64,000 nucleotides of DNA. It comes from Candidatus Calescibacterium sp. (GTDB taxonomy: Bacteria > DRYD01). The position numbers and the translations under genes were made by a program. The stretch lies in assembly GCA_025059235.1 (NCBI GenBank), contig JANXCV010000002.1:81498-145497 (forward strand), read 5' to 3'. Numbering within the stretch: the stretch's first letter is position 1; each line of letters opens with the position of its first letter. Below are positions 19,501-27,656 of this stretch, one piece after another. The notes beneath the pieces are model-generated. The model ran no database searches. It saw only the letters and a list, made by a program, of their open reading frames with translations, and was not told where the DNA came from.

Positions 19501-20620
19501 AGAAGGACTGATAGAAAACGAAGAGCTTATAAAAAGAGATAATCATCACTGCTCAGTCCAGAATTCACAAAACCAAACTCCAACAGAAATTGCTTACCAA
19601 GAAACTGGCCAAGAGAAACAAAATGTATTTGAAAAACAGAGTGTCGTAGAAAAACCACGGGAAAATAAATTATCCCTATCAGATCTAAAAGAATACAATA
19701 ATTTTAAAGACGTAGCTATTGTAAATTCTTCCGATCTAATTCTTGCATACCTGTTAAACATATTCTTTATTGTTTTCCAAAAAGACAAAAGTGAGGAAGT
19801 TAAGCAAATAAATCAACTTATTGACCAAGCAAACATAGATCTTGACGAACGTGAGGAAAGAATAGTAAGTATCCTAAAGGATATTTATCAAAAACTAACC
19901 TCAAACGATATTCAATCCTTGGTTTTAAATGTAAAGAATTTCATCCAAACATATCTAAAAGATAAATATTATAGTTTCTACATATCGCTGATTTTATGTA
20001 TTGTTAATTACAAGTTGAATAAGGTTGATGAATTTAAGAAGTACTTAAAATACTGTAAAGATAACGTGATTAAGTACTCATTTCTTTCCAATTTTGTTAA
20101 TATGCTCTTAATGGTAGATGAAGTTATGAAGGTTTCAGTTTCTAGTATAGAAGATTTTGAAAACTTTCACCCAAAAAACGAAATCATAGTCATAAATAAT
20201 TCTCAAGAATATATCCTTTCATACTTCATAAAAATCCTATGTATTACCTTTGATTATTCGAATTATCTGAGATCTAATCTGGATAGTATCATAAACAGTA
20301 TCAAGATTGATTTGAACGATGACGAAAAATTCTTGGTAGATTTTCTTAAAAATTTCAGTAATGATCTAGAAATGAAGAATATAAAAGATACTTTGATTAA
20401 AGCAAAAGATTTTTTGAATAAGGTATCAAAGAACGCATTCTTTTCTTTCTACTCCACTTTAATTATGGTATTTATTAGCTATAGGTTAAATAGACAAAGC
20501 GATGCTCTGAAGTATACAAAATTGCTCACGAGATTTGAAGAAAAGTATCCTATTTTTAAAAATCTCATCAAGTTTCTAGGAAAGGTAGGTGATAAAATTG
20601 AAAATACTAATAACCAGTAA
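16517..20620 (+). CDS. large TPR-repeat protein (1367 aa) with internally duplicated C-terminal domain
   Basis: Canonical TPRs (NPKHWFNLGVAYLYENKIAEAHKAFQESIRNNPYF; WEAYMYLGISYEGIQNYEQAIFYLKRAIAINQ; AEAYWIMGRIYVKLGNYGLAMKNYEKAVEL). Confidence 0.85.
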   Translation: MDVKKLEAIVKIEPQNPKHWFNLGVAYLYENKIAEAHKAFQESIRNNPYFAPSQFFSGMLLLYGRDFNNGIKYLEKANTIDENIYQKLISNHVVKEILFGLIKMSTKVVQDQLEFQPNNIENLSVMGKILLYTDNFESAINYFRKIIELKPDNWEAYMYLGISYEGIQNYEQAIFYLKRAIAINQYLAEAYWIMGRIYVKLGNYGLAMKNYEKAVELVPNNTRYLNSLAKLYFILDKNIQAIKTLQLAIDINPNSKWSYYYLGQCMEKELEFDIAIEQYEKAINIDPLFIEAKLALARLYQLNNNHKRAIEILEELSVESEDVEILMLLAQAYYSIENYFKSKEITEKLLNFNKEDKNAFYLYVLSLLNIHKKKLDTIDEQELIVHLEKVYNYSPKDPVISSELLKIYVDKREFLKAKEILKKSNLYIRDEEVAKRIALIYLQDEDYINFLDTVKKYNLFSVDFVLDSIYLLREKGSPLLPLIVNEIANIDKIPTQEMTKIFLLYLEYIYFTNTLQALEFYKQKFSEETKQEYKLYLFELLIYFTLYSEYKDKKYLDMFIELADRLNLNYQNIHSLDVFSDKINNTVKLVILFYFVILKFQYDLVSEVHELLFSFQDFERNVLDATLQEFIPILIENGYYTQSIQIIDKFNFSDFSVYKKLKIDALSLLNKNQDVLKEVDEYFERFSYDSYVDLIRIMSLFEIYGELSEDLLNSLKNIVNESNPLALAIYANHLSKIDVEEAKRYANRALEFLYTGRHPFKYSYQLNIVLKLIAKFFESIYQLSYIIRGLKQLVSKYPNNYMFNYLLARYLYITEDYIDAELFTKKAIKLAKNTSQLLEAQNLLSKIREDKEKYQIMINELEKMEPKISEQIAHINTLYKKDKIEEINKILQEIKDSYTLRDIILKFYISDKLELREQLVYYLYLLRSIAFHESHENLIELLENKLTFYSNMEEVEEIKQRAEMDYFRIFKPITKERIDQIMQTNNIKEEEVIEKEGLIENEELIKRDNHHCSVQNSQNQTPTEIAYQETGQEKQNVFEKQSVVEKPRENKLSLSDLKEYNNFKDVAIVNSSDLILAYLLNIFFIVFQKDKSEEVKQINQLIDQANIDLDEREERIVSILKDIYQKLTSNDIQSLVLNVKNFIQTYLKDKYYSFYISLILCIVNYKLNKVDEFKKYLKYCKDNVIKYSFLSNFVNMLLMVDEVMKVSVSSIEDFENFHPKNEIIVINNSQEYILSYFIKILCITFDYSNYLRSNLDSIINSIKIDLNDDEKFLVDFLKNFSNDLEMKNIKDTLIKAKDFLNKVSKNAFFSFYSTLIMVFISYRLNRQSDALKYTKLLTRFEEKYPIFKNLIKFLGKVGDKIENTNNQ

Positions 20621-21566
20621 ATTGCCTGGTAACTGGCACGAGAAAGTAAATATACCAGGGTACTGTGTGATCGTAAAAGACGAGAATGAAGATACAAGAG
20701 AGTTCATTGTTAGAAACTCTGACCAAACCGTAGGAATACTCTGTCTCCTTACCGATAGAATGGACAAAGAAATCATGGATAAGCTACCATCTCTGAAAAT
20801 AATTAGTAACTATGCCGTTGGATTCGATAATATAGATGTAGAGTACGCTACTAAAAAGGGGATATGTGTTACAAACACTCCAGGAGTACTAACTGAGACA
20901 TCTGCTGATTTAGCTTGGGCTTTAATACTAGCAGCCCGCAGGCTAATCATACCGGCTGACAAATTTACGAGAGAAGGGAAATTTACTGGATGGAAACCAG
21001 ACTTGTTCCTAGGTTATGATGTATATGGAAAAACGCTCGGAATCATTGGATTTGGTAGAATAGGACAAGCTGTAGCAAGAAGAGCAAAAGGATTCAACAT
21101 GAAGATACTATATTACAGTCGAGGAAGAGATTTTCAAGCCGAAAAGGATCTAAACGCAGAATACAGAGATTTAGATGATCTTCTAAAAGAATCCGACATA
21201 ATATCTATACATACTCCTTTGAACAATGAAAGTTATCACTTGATAACTTACGAAAAATTGAAATTAATGAAATCTACTGCCACGATAGTAAATACTGCGA
21301 GAGGAAAAGTCATAAAAGAGGATGATTTAGTAAGAGCACTTAAAGAAGGGTTGATATTCTCTGCAGGACTCGATGTATATGAATTTGAACCACAAATTCA
21401 TCCGGAATTACTTAAAATGGATAATGTAGTTTTATTACCACACATAGGTAGTGCTAGTTTTGAAACGAGAACTAGAATGGCTGAAATGGCTGTCACTAAT
21501 TTAGTAAACTTTCTAAACAACAGGCCACCTCTAAGCGTTGTAAATCCAGAAGTTTTAAATATCTAA
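20589..21566 (+). CDS. D-2-hydroxyacid dehydrogenase (glyoxylate/hydroxypyruvate reductase-like)
   Basis: [91 protein letters not shown]. Confidence 0.9.
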   Translation: [325 protein letters not shown]

Positions 21567-21589
21567 AGAAAGGAACGGGATTGGGTATT

Positions 21590-23026
21590 ATGAAGATAAA
21601 GATTTGCTCTGCAGGAAACTGCTACTATAAAAAACCTGAAATCGAAGGTATTGAGTTTGAAAGATGTGGTTGCCTTGGGTACTGTGGATTTGGCCCCATC
21701 GGAATCATAGATTCCAAAATCATACCCATTAATACTAGCTTGCTCAAACAACTCAAAGAAAATCCCAATGTAATACAAAACGTGGAATCACTAAATTTTG
21801 ACAAAGATAACAAAATATTGATGAGAAATAACGATACTATTGATCCCGAGAATATAGATACGTATGTAAGTGTTGGGGGATTCAAAGGTTTACTGAAGGC
21901 ATTAGAAATGGATCCGGACAGTATAATAGAAGAGATAGAGCGTAGTGGTTTGAGAGGCAGAGGAGGAGCTGGCTTCCCTACCCACAAAAAAATGCAAATG
22001 GTTAAAACAGAGGATCAAACTCCAAAGTATGTGGTTGCTAATCTTGAGGAGGGGGAAGTGGCCTCGTTTAACAATACCATTCTGGCCGAATCAAATCCCT
22101 TCTCAATAATCGAGGGTATGATAATAGCTGCCTATGCTGTAGGAGCTTCTAAAGGATTTATCTTTGTTAATCATAAAGCTAAAATTGCCTTGAAAAGACT
22201 ACAAAAAGCAATAGATCAAGCTAAACAGAAGAGATATCTTGGACAAATAAAAGAGGGGTTTAGTTTTGACATTGAAATTAGAAGATCTCCAAGTGCTTAC
22301 ATAGCAGGTGAAGAAACAGCAATGTTGGAAGTAATCGAAGGTAAGAAAGCTTTTCCAAGAAATAAACCTCCTTTCCCCGTATCAAAAGGATTATTTAAAA
22401 AGCCAACTCTTATAAACAACGTGGAGACCTTAGCAGCTATACCGTATATCATATTGTATGGTAGTGATTTCTATAGATCCTTTGGTACAGAAGGATCTTA
22501 TGGAACAAAAATGATATCGTTAACGGGTAATGTTAACAATCCTTGCGTTAATGAGATTCCATTCAATACCAAAATCAAGGATATCATAGAGAAAATTGGA
22601 AGGGGATACAGAAGTAAGAATAAGGGATTCTTGATAGGGGGACCTTCTGGCGGTATTCTTGCTCAAGAAGTAGAAGAATTAGAGTATAATTATGATACGA
22701 TATCCAAAACTGGAGGAATGGTTGGATCAGGTGGAATATACGCTATTGAGGAATCAATCAGTATTCCTGAATTATGTTGGTATTTGATGAAATTTTTTGC
22801 CGATGAGAGTTGTGGACAGTGTATACCTTGTAGGGTGGGGACAAAAAAACTGACTGAAATACTGGATAATTTCCTTAAGGGCAGAGAACTACCCTATAAC
22901 TTAGACGAAATCAGTGATTTCATTATGAACGTTAGTCTATGTGGTTTAGGACAAGCAGCTCCTATACCACTATTAACGGCAATTAAATATTTCCCAGAAG
23001 AATTCAAGCAAAAAATATCTGTATAA
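21590..23026 (+). CDS. NuoF/HoxF-like 51 kDa flavoprotein with N-terminal Cys-rich domain, orphan
   Basis: SGLRGRGGAGFPTHKKM, SPSAYIAGEETAMLEVIEGKKAFPRNKPPFP, ESCGQCIPCRVGTK + SLCGLGQ 4Fe-4S ligands; N-terminal CSAGNCYYKK...ERCGCLGYCGFGP. Confidence 0.85.
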   Translation: MKIKICSAGNCYYKKPEIEGIEFERCGCLGYCGFGPIGIIDSKIIPINTSLLKQLKENPNVIQNVESLNFDKDNKILMRNNDTIDPENIDTYVSVGGFKGLLKALEMDPDSIIEEIERSGLRGRGGAGFPTHKKMQMVKTEDQTPKYVVANLEEGEVASFNNTILAESNPFSIIEGMIIAAYAVGASKGFIFVNHKAKIALKRLQKAIDQAKQKRYLGQIKEGFSFDIEIRRSPSAYIAGEETAMLEVIEGKKAFPRNKPPFPVSKGLFKKPTLINNVETLAAIPYIILYGSDFYRSFGTEGSYGTKMISLTGNVNNPCVNEIPFNTKIKDIIEKIGRGYRSKNKGFLIGGPSGGILAQEVEELEYNYDTISKTGGMVGSGGIYAIEESISIPELCWYLMKFFADESCGQCIPCRVGTKKLTEILDNFLKGRELPYNLDEISDFIMNVSLCGLGQAAPIPLLTAIKYFPEEFKQKISV

Positions 23027-23634
23027 TGCTATATAAGTATCCTGAGATTTCTAAGGTGATAGAGGTATTTCAGAAATTGCCGTTGGTAGGGCCGAAAACA
23101 TCAGAAAAAATAGCATTTTTCTTAGTACAGGCTGACCAAACCCTGATAAACGAAATCATAGGCTCCATAAGAGAATTAAGAAGTAACATAAAGAAGTGTA
23201 GTAATTGTTTTGGGATAACTTCTGTGGAAAGAGATCCTTGTTCAATATGTATAGATAACAATAGAGAACCCATTCTCTGTATAGTTGAAGATTTTAAAGA
23301 TCAAATTTTAATTGAATCTGCTCAGAATTTCAACGGTAAATATCATATCCTTGAAGGTCTAATAAACCCTATTGAAGGTAAAACTCCTGAAAAACTAAGG
23401 ATAAAGGAATTAATAGATAGAGTGCATCAGGAAAATGTAAAAGAAATACTGTTTGCTATTCCCTCATCCATAGAAGGTGATATAACTGTCGAGTATATTG
23501 TAAGTAAGTTAAAGCAAAGAAAGAGTTTAGTTTTTTCAAGACTAGCTGTTGGGGTTCCCGCAGGTAGCCACTTGGAGGATATAGATAAAATTACTCTCAT
23601 TAACGCTTTGAAAAATAGGAAGAGAATAGATTGA
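23026..23634 (+). CDS. recR: recombination mediator protein RecR
   Basis: FQKLPLVGPKTSEKIAFFL, CSNCFGITSVERDPCSIC zinc finger, Toprim-like ILCIVED...LEGLINPIEG, RLAVGVPAGSHLEDID. Confidence 0.93.
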   Translation: MLYKYPEISKVIEVFQKLPLVGPKTSEKIAFFLVQADQTLINEIIGSIRELRSNIKKCSNCFGITSVERDPCSICIDNNREPILCIVEDFKDQILIESAQNFNGKYHILEGLINPIEGKTPEKLRIKELIDRVHQENVKEILFAIPSSIEGDITVEYIVSKLKQRKSLVFSRLAVGVPAGSHLEDIDKITLINALKNRKRID

Positions 23635-24404
23635 TAAAATTAGGTAAAGTAGTTAAGATAATAAACGTAAAAAACAAGGATAAATTCTACTTAAGAAAAG
23701 TAGGCAACAGTTCTAAAATTTTTGAGGATCATCTGGGAAATGTAATAAGGACCACCGATATTCTGGACAAAGAATATGGATTATTTATAAACGGCTACCT
23801 TATCACTAAACCCAGTATAGACGATTTTATTCTCTATTACTGGAAGAGAAAAACACAAATAGTCTATCCCAAGGATGCTTCTTATATAATATCAAAAATG
23901 GGAATAAACTATAAAAGCAATGTTCTTGAGATAGCAACGGGTAGTGGTGCAATGACTCTTTTCCTCGCAAGAAGTTTATATCCTTCTGGAAAAGTAATTT
24001 CAATAGAAAAGAATTTCGATTTTCTTAAAAACGCAGTACAGAATATTATTGATTTTGACCTCACGTACGATACTGATTATAGGAGTGTTATTGATTTTTT
24101 GGCTTCTGATCGTTTAATTTTTCTAAGGAAAAACAGATTCGATGCTGTCTTTTTAGACATTCCATTTCCTGAAAAAATGATAGAACATTTAAATGAGCTA
24201 AAAATTTCTACATCTTTTTTGATTTGTGTTGTTCCTACGGTTAATCAAGTTGCTTCTTTTATAAGGGCTATTCAGGAGGATTATATAGATATTGATGTTG
24301 AGGAGATAATATTGCGGAAATATAAACCCAATCCAGATAGATTAAGGCCGGTTGATACAATGGTTGCTCACACTTGTTATGTCATCTCTGCCAAGAAGAT
24401 CTAA
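23631..24404 (+). CDS. trmI: tRNA (adenine-58-N1)-methyltransferase, TrmI family
   Basis: IVYPKDASYIISKMGINYKSNVLEIATGSGAMTLFLARSLYPSGKVISIEK; DAVFLDIPFP. Confidence 0.87.
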   Translation: MIKLGKVVKIINVKNKDKFYLRKVGNSSKIFEDHLGNVIRTTDILDKEYGLFINGYLITKPSIDDFILYYWKRKTQIVYPKDASYIISKMGINYKSNVLEIATGSGAMTLFLARSLYPSGKVISIEKNFDFLKNAVQNIIDFDLTYDTDYRSVIDFLASDRLIFLRKNRFDAVFLDIPFPEKMIEHLNELKISTSFLICVVPTVNQVASFIRAIQEDYIDIDVEEIILRKYKPNPDRLRPVDTMVAHTCYVISAKKI

Positions 24405-25000
24405 AACAATTTTGTTAATTCAACGAGTTTTTCATAATCCTTTTGATAAGGGATACCTACAAGTAAAAAATTATTTCGGTACTCTATTATCTGAAGTTTT
24501 TTATTTTTAGTTTTGTTTTTGTATTCTTCATATAGTGGTAAGAGTTTAGGGTTTAGGATGTACATTTTTTGATTTTCTGAGCCTTTCCAGACGTATTCTG
24601 TTTCTTGTCCCCATATGAATGGACCATCTATTATGACATCTACTAGATATCTCAATTCCTCCCATGTACTTGTATGTTTTTGTATATATTTTTCTAGTTC
24701 ATATCCTGTGTATAGGAGTATGTCGTTTTTGGTTTTTCGTATAAGTTTTAGGAGGTGTATTAGGCTTGGGGCTTGGTCTAGGGGTTCACCTCCGGAAATC
24801 GTGATTTTTAAGCACGGAATCGAGTTTATCTTTTCTGCTAGTATTTGTGTATCCATTTGGTATTCAGGGGATATGTACCAGGTATGCCTAGATATACAGT
24901 TTTTACATTTTATTGAACATCCTTGAAGCCACAGACCTATCCTTACTCCTGGTCCAAGAGTATATATCGGATAGTAAAATGAATTTACAAATATTTTCAA
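24401..25000 (-). CDS. 4Fe-4S radical SAM activating protein (NrdG/PflA-like)
   Basis: GLWLQGCSIKCKNCISRHTW CxxxCxxC motif, ITISGGEPLDQ. Confidence 0.85.
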   Translation of the reverse strand: MKIFVNSFYYPIYTLGPGVRIGLWLQGCSIKCKNCISRHTWYISPEYQMDTQILAEKINSIPCLKITISGGEPLDQAPSLIHLLKLIRKTKNDILLYTGYELEKYIQKHTSTWEELRYLVDVIIDGPFIWGQETEYVWKGSENQKMYILNPKLLPLYEEYKNKTKNKKLQIIEYRNNFLLVGIPYQKDYEKLVELTKLF

Positions 25001-25890
25001 CTTGCTGGTATATTTAGTTTTTCTAATATTTTATTTGTTATGGTTTGACTTTCTGTGTCGGCTAAATATAGCTGAGCACACTTTTTGGCTAGGTTTCTAA
25101 TATCTATCAATTTTTTTGCTCTCTCTATTGGACCTATAGCATTTCTAGCATCTAACAAATTAAAGACGTGTGAAAGTTTTAGAACGTAATCGTAAGCAGG
25201 ATAATAAAGATTTTCGCTAATTAATTTTTGAGCTTCATCATAGTATATCTCATATAGTTTTCTTAGGTTTTCAATATTTGCTTTATCCATGTTGTAGTAG
25301 CAAAATTGTATTTCTGAGATGTAGTATATATCTTTGTAGTGTATATCGTTTTTCCATTTTATGTCCCAGATTTTGTTTTTATCTTGGACGAACATTGCTA
25401 TTCTTTCTATTCCGTAGGTAATTTCTACGGGGACTTTTTTTAGTTCTATACCGCCCATTAGTTGGAAGTAGGTGAACTGAGTTATTTCCATTCCATCAAG
25501 CCAGACTTCCCATCCCACTCCCCAAGCTCCTAGAGAAGGTGATTCCCAGTTATCCTCTACAAATCTTAAATCATGTTTATGTAAATCTATCCCTAAGTGC
25601 TGTAGACTATGGATGTATATATCTTGTATTTCATCTGGGGTTGGTTTTATTATTACTTGGTATTGGAAGTAGTGTTGTAGTCTATTGGGGTTTTGAGCAT
25701 ATCTGCCGTCTGTTGGTCTTATCGATGGTTCAAAGTATGCTACTTTCCAATCTGATTCATCTAGACTTCTGAAGAAGGTCAGTGGGTTCATTGTTCCTGC
25801 ACCAACTTCTGTATGATAAGGAGTACCTATAACGCACCCTTGTTCTGACCAATATTCATTTAGTTTCATTATTATTGTTTGGAAATCCAT
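24997..25890 (-). CDS. glyQ: glycine--tRNA ligase alpha subunit
   Basis: EQGCVIGTPYHTEVGAGTMNPLTFFRSL, YFEPSIRPTDGRYAQNPNRLQHYFQYQVIIKP, GWEVWLDGMEITQFTYFQ. Confidence 0.96.
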   Translation of the reverse strand: MDFQTIIMKLNEYWSEQGCVIGTPYHTEVGAGTMNPLTFFRSLDESDWKVAYFEPSIRPTDGRYAQNPNRLQHYFQYQVIIKPTPDEIQDIYIHSLQHLGIDLHKHDLRFVEDNWESPSLGAWGVGWEVWLDGMEITQFTYFQLMGGIELKKVPVEITYGIERIAMFVQDKNKIWDIKWKNDIHYKDIYYISEIQFCYYNMDKANIENLRKLYEIYYDEAQKLISENLYYPAYDYVLKLSHVFNLLDARNAIGPIERAKKLIDIRNLAKKCAQLYLADTESQTITNKILEKLNIPAS

Positions 25891-25893
25891 ACT

Positions 25894-26862
25894 TTATCCC
25901 TCGGTTCTCTTTGTTTTCTTTAGTATGTCTTTTACGAACATTAGGTCTTCTATAATCTTTGAAACGCTTTTATATCTCCTTTCGGGATTTTTCTCTATAC
26001 ATTTCATTATTATCTTTTCTAATTGAGTTGGTATGTCTGGGTTCAGTAGGGTAGGGAGAGTAGGGATTTCCTTTATATGTTTTATGATTATTTCACTGGG
26101 AGTACCATCAAAGGGTAATCTATGAGTAAATATTTCATACATCATTATGCCCAGTGAATATATATCTATTCTTGGGTCTGAAGTTACTCCCTCGAACAGC
26201 TCTGGAGCCATATAAGCAGGTGTACCTAATATCTGTCCATCATGTGTTATAGGTCTCCAATATACTATTTTAGATATTCCCATGTCTGTTAATTTTACCT
26301 TTTTTAAATCCTTGTCCACGAGAATATTTTCTGGTTTTATATCTCTATGGATTATACCTTTATTATGTAGGTAATTAAGTGCGTTAGAGACTTCGATTAT
26401 TACATCTATTTTCTGCAGTATAGTTAAATTGGGGTATACTTCATCAAAAGTTTTACCTTCTAGATATTCAAGGATGAGGTATGGTGTTCCATTGCTTTCT
26501 CCATAATCAAATATCTGAATGATATTTACGTGTTTTATTTGTTTTAGTATTTCTATTTCTCTTTTAAATCTTTCTATTAGTTCAGGATCTTTGTGTTGGA
26601 AGACTTTAGCAGCAAAGTATTTGTTATCTTTTGAAACTAAGTAAACATTGCTAGTTGCTCCTCTTCCTAAGAGTTTTATAATCCTATATGTGCCGATGTA
26701 TTTATCGGAGGAGGGTGTAAATATTTCTTCTGTTTTTGGTTTAGAGGGGGCTTTTTTATCTTCTTTTGTCTGTTGTTTTTTTTTAGACCTGTTTTTGAAC
26801 CAGAATAAACCAAATACTACGAGAGTGAATACTATGATAGCAATAAATGGATATTCTAACAT
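25894..26862 (-). CDS. membrane-anchored Ser/Thr protein kinase
   Basis: N-terminal TM (FIAIIVFTLVVFGLFWF); GRGATSNVYLV P-loop, HRDIKPENILVD, LTDMG (DMG for DFG), GTPAYMAPE. Confidence 0.92.
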   Translation of the reverse strand: MLEYPFIAIIVFTLVVFGLFWFKNRSKKKQQTKEDKKAPSKPKTEEIFTPSSDKYIGTYRIIKLLGRGATSNVYLVSKDNKYFAAKVFQHKDPELIERFKREIEILKQIKHVNIIQIFDYGESNGTPYLILEYLEGKTFDEVYPNLTILQKIDVIIEVSNALNYLHNKGIIHRDIKPENILVDKDLKKVKLTDMGISKIVYWRPITHDGQILGTPAYMAPELFEGVTSDPRIDIYSLGIMMYEIFTHRLPFDGTPSEIIIKHIKEIPTLPTLLNPDIPTQLEKIIMKCIEKNPERRYKSVSKIIEDLMFVKDILKKTKRTEG

Positions 26863-27617
26863 TAACTAAAGATTTTATTTAGCAGTTTTTGTTTGAGGTT
26901 GTTAAGTATTGTGTAGAGGTGTTTCCTTGAGATATTCAGTTTATTTGCTAGACTAGTTTTTGTTATATCTTCATAGAAAAGGATTTTGATTATTTTTCTT
27001 TCTAGGTTGTTTAGATTGTTTAGGATTTGTTCTAGGAATATTTTATCTTCTATTGGTAGAGTTAGATCCTTGTATTCCTTTGATTTTATTACACTTAGAT
27101 CTATATTTGTTTTTTCGGGTATAGATAGAATTTCTTTTATTGCATTCTCTGTCAAATTAAATTTATTTGATAGTTCAGAAATAGTGTAGGAAGGATTTAG
27201 TGATATATATTTTTGTATTTGGTAGTATAGTTTTCTAATTGTCTTAGGAATTCTTACAATATCTGAGTTCATTATGTAGCTTTTTATCTCTTTTTCTATG
27301 TATGTTATGAAGTATGGGGTTGGATCTTGGTCTATGTCTTTATAGTTTTGAAGGGCTTTTATCACTGCTAGGTGAGCTACTTGGGTTATTTCTTCTTTAT
27401 CAAATGTAGAGTATTTTGAAATCATTTTGGATATGAGCTTTTTAAATTTGGGAATGAGTTGATTGCAGACTATCTTGTCTTTTTCGGTCTTGTTCTCAGT
27501 TTCGCAGTACTTCTTGATTATTTTTTTTATGGATTCTTCTTCGTGATTATTTATTAGAGTATCTATGTAGGTATCGTATAGTACTAGGGTGGCTTTTTTA
27601 TACTTTTTATTTCTCAT
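26862..27617 (-). CDS. sigma-70 family RNA polymerase sigma factor
   Basis: EEITQVAHLAVIKALQNYKDIDQDPTPYFITYIEKEIKSYI (region 2), VRIPKTIRKLYYQIQKY (region 3), LERKIIKILFYEDITKTSLANKLNISRKHLYTILNNLKQKL (region 4 HTH). Confidence 0.82.
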   Translation of the reverse strand: MRNKKYKKATLVLYDTYIDTLINNHEEESIKKIIKKYCETENKTEKDKIVCNQLIPKFKKLISKMISKYSTFDKEEITQVAHLAVIKALQNYKDIDQDPTPYFITYIEKEIKSYIMNSDIVRIPKTIRKLYYQIQKYISLNPSYTISELSNKFNLTENAIKEILSIPEKTNIDLSVIKSKEYKDLTLPIEDKIFLEQILNNLNNLERKIIKILFYEDITKTSLANKLNISRKHLYTILNNLKQKLLNKIFS

Positions 27618-27656
27618 CTATATTATATTTCTACTGAACATTATAGTTTTCCTTAT

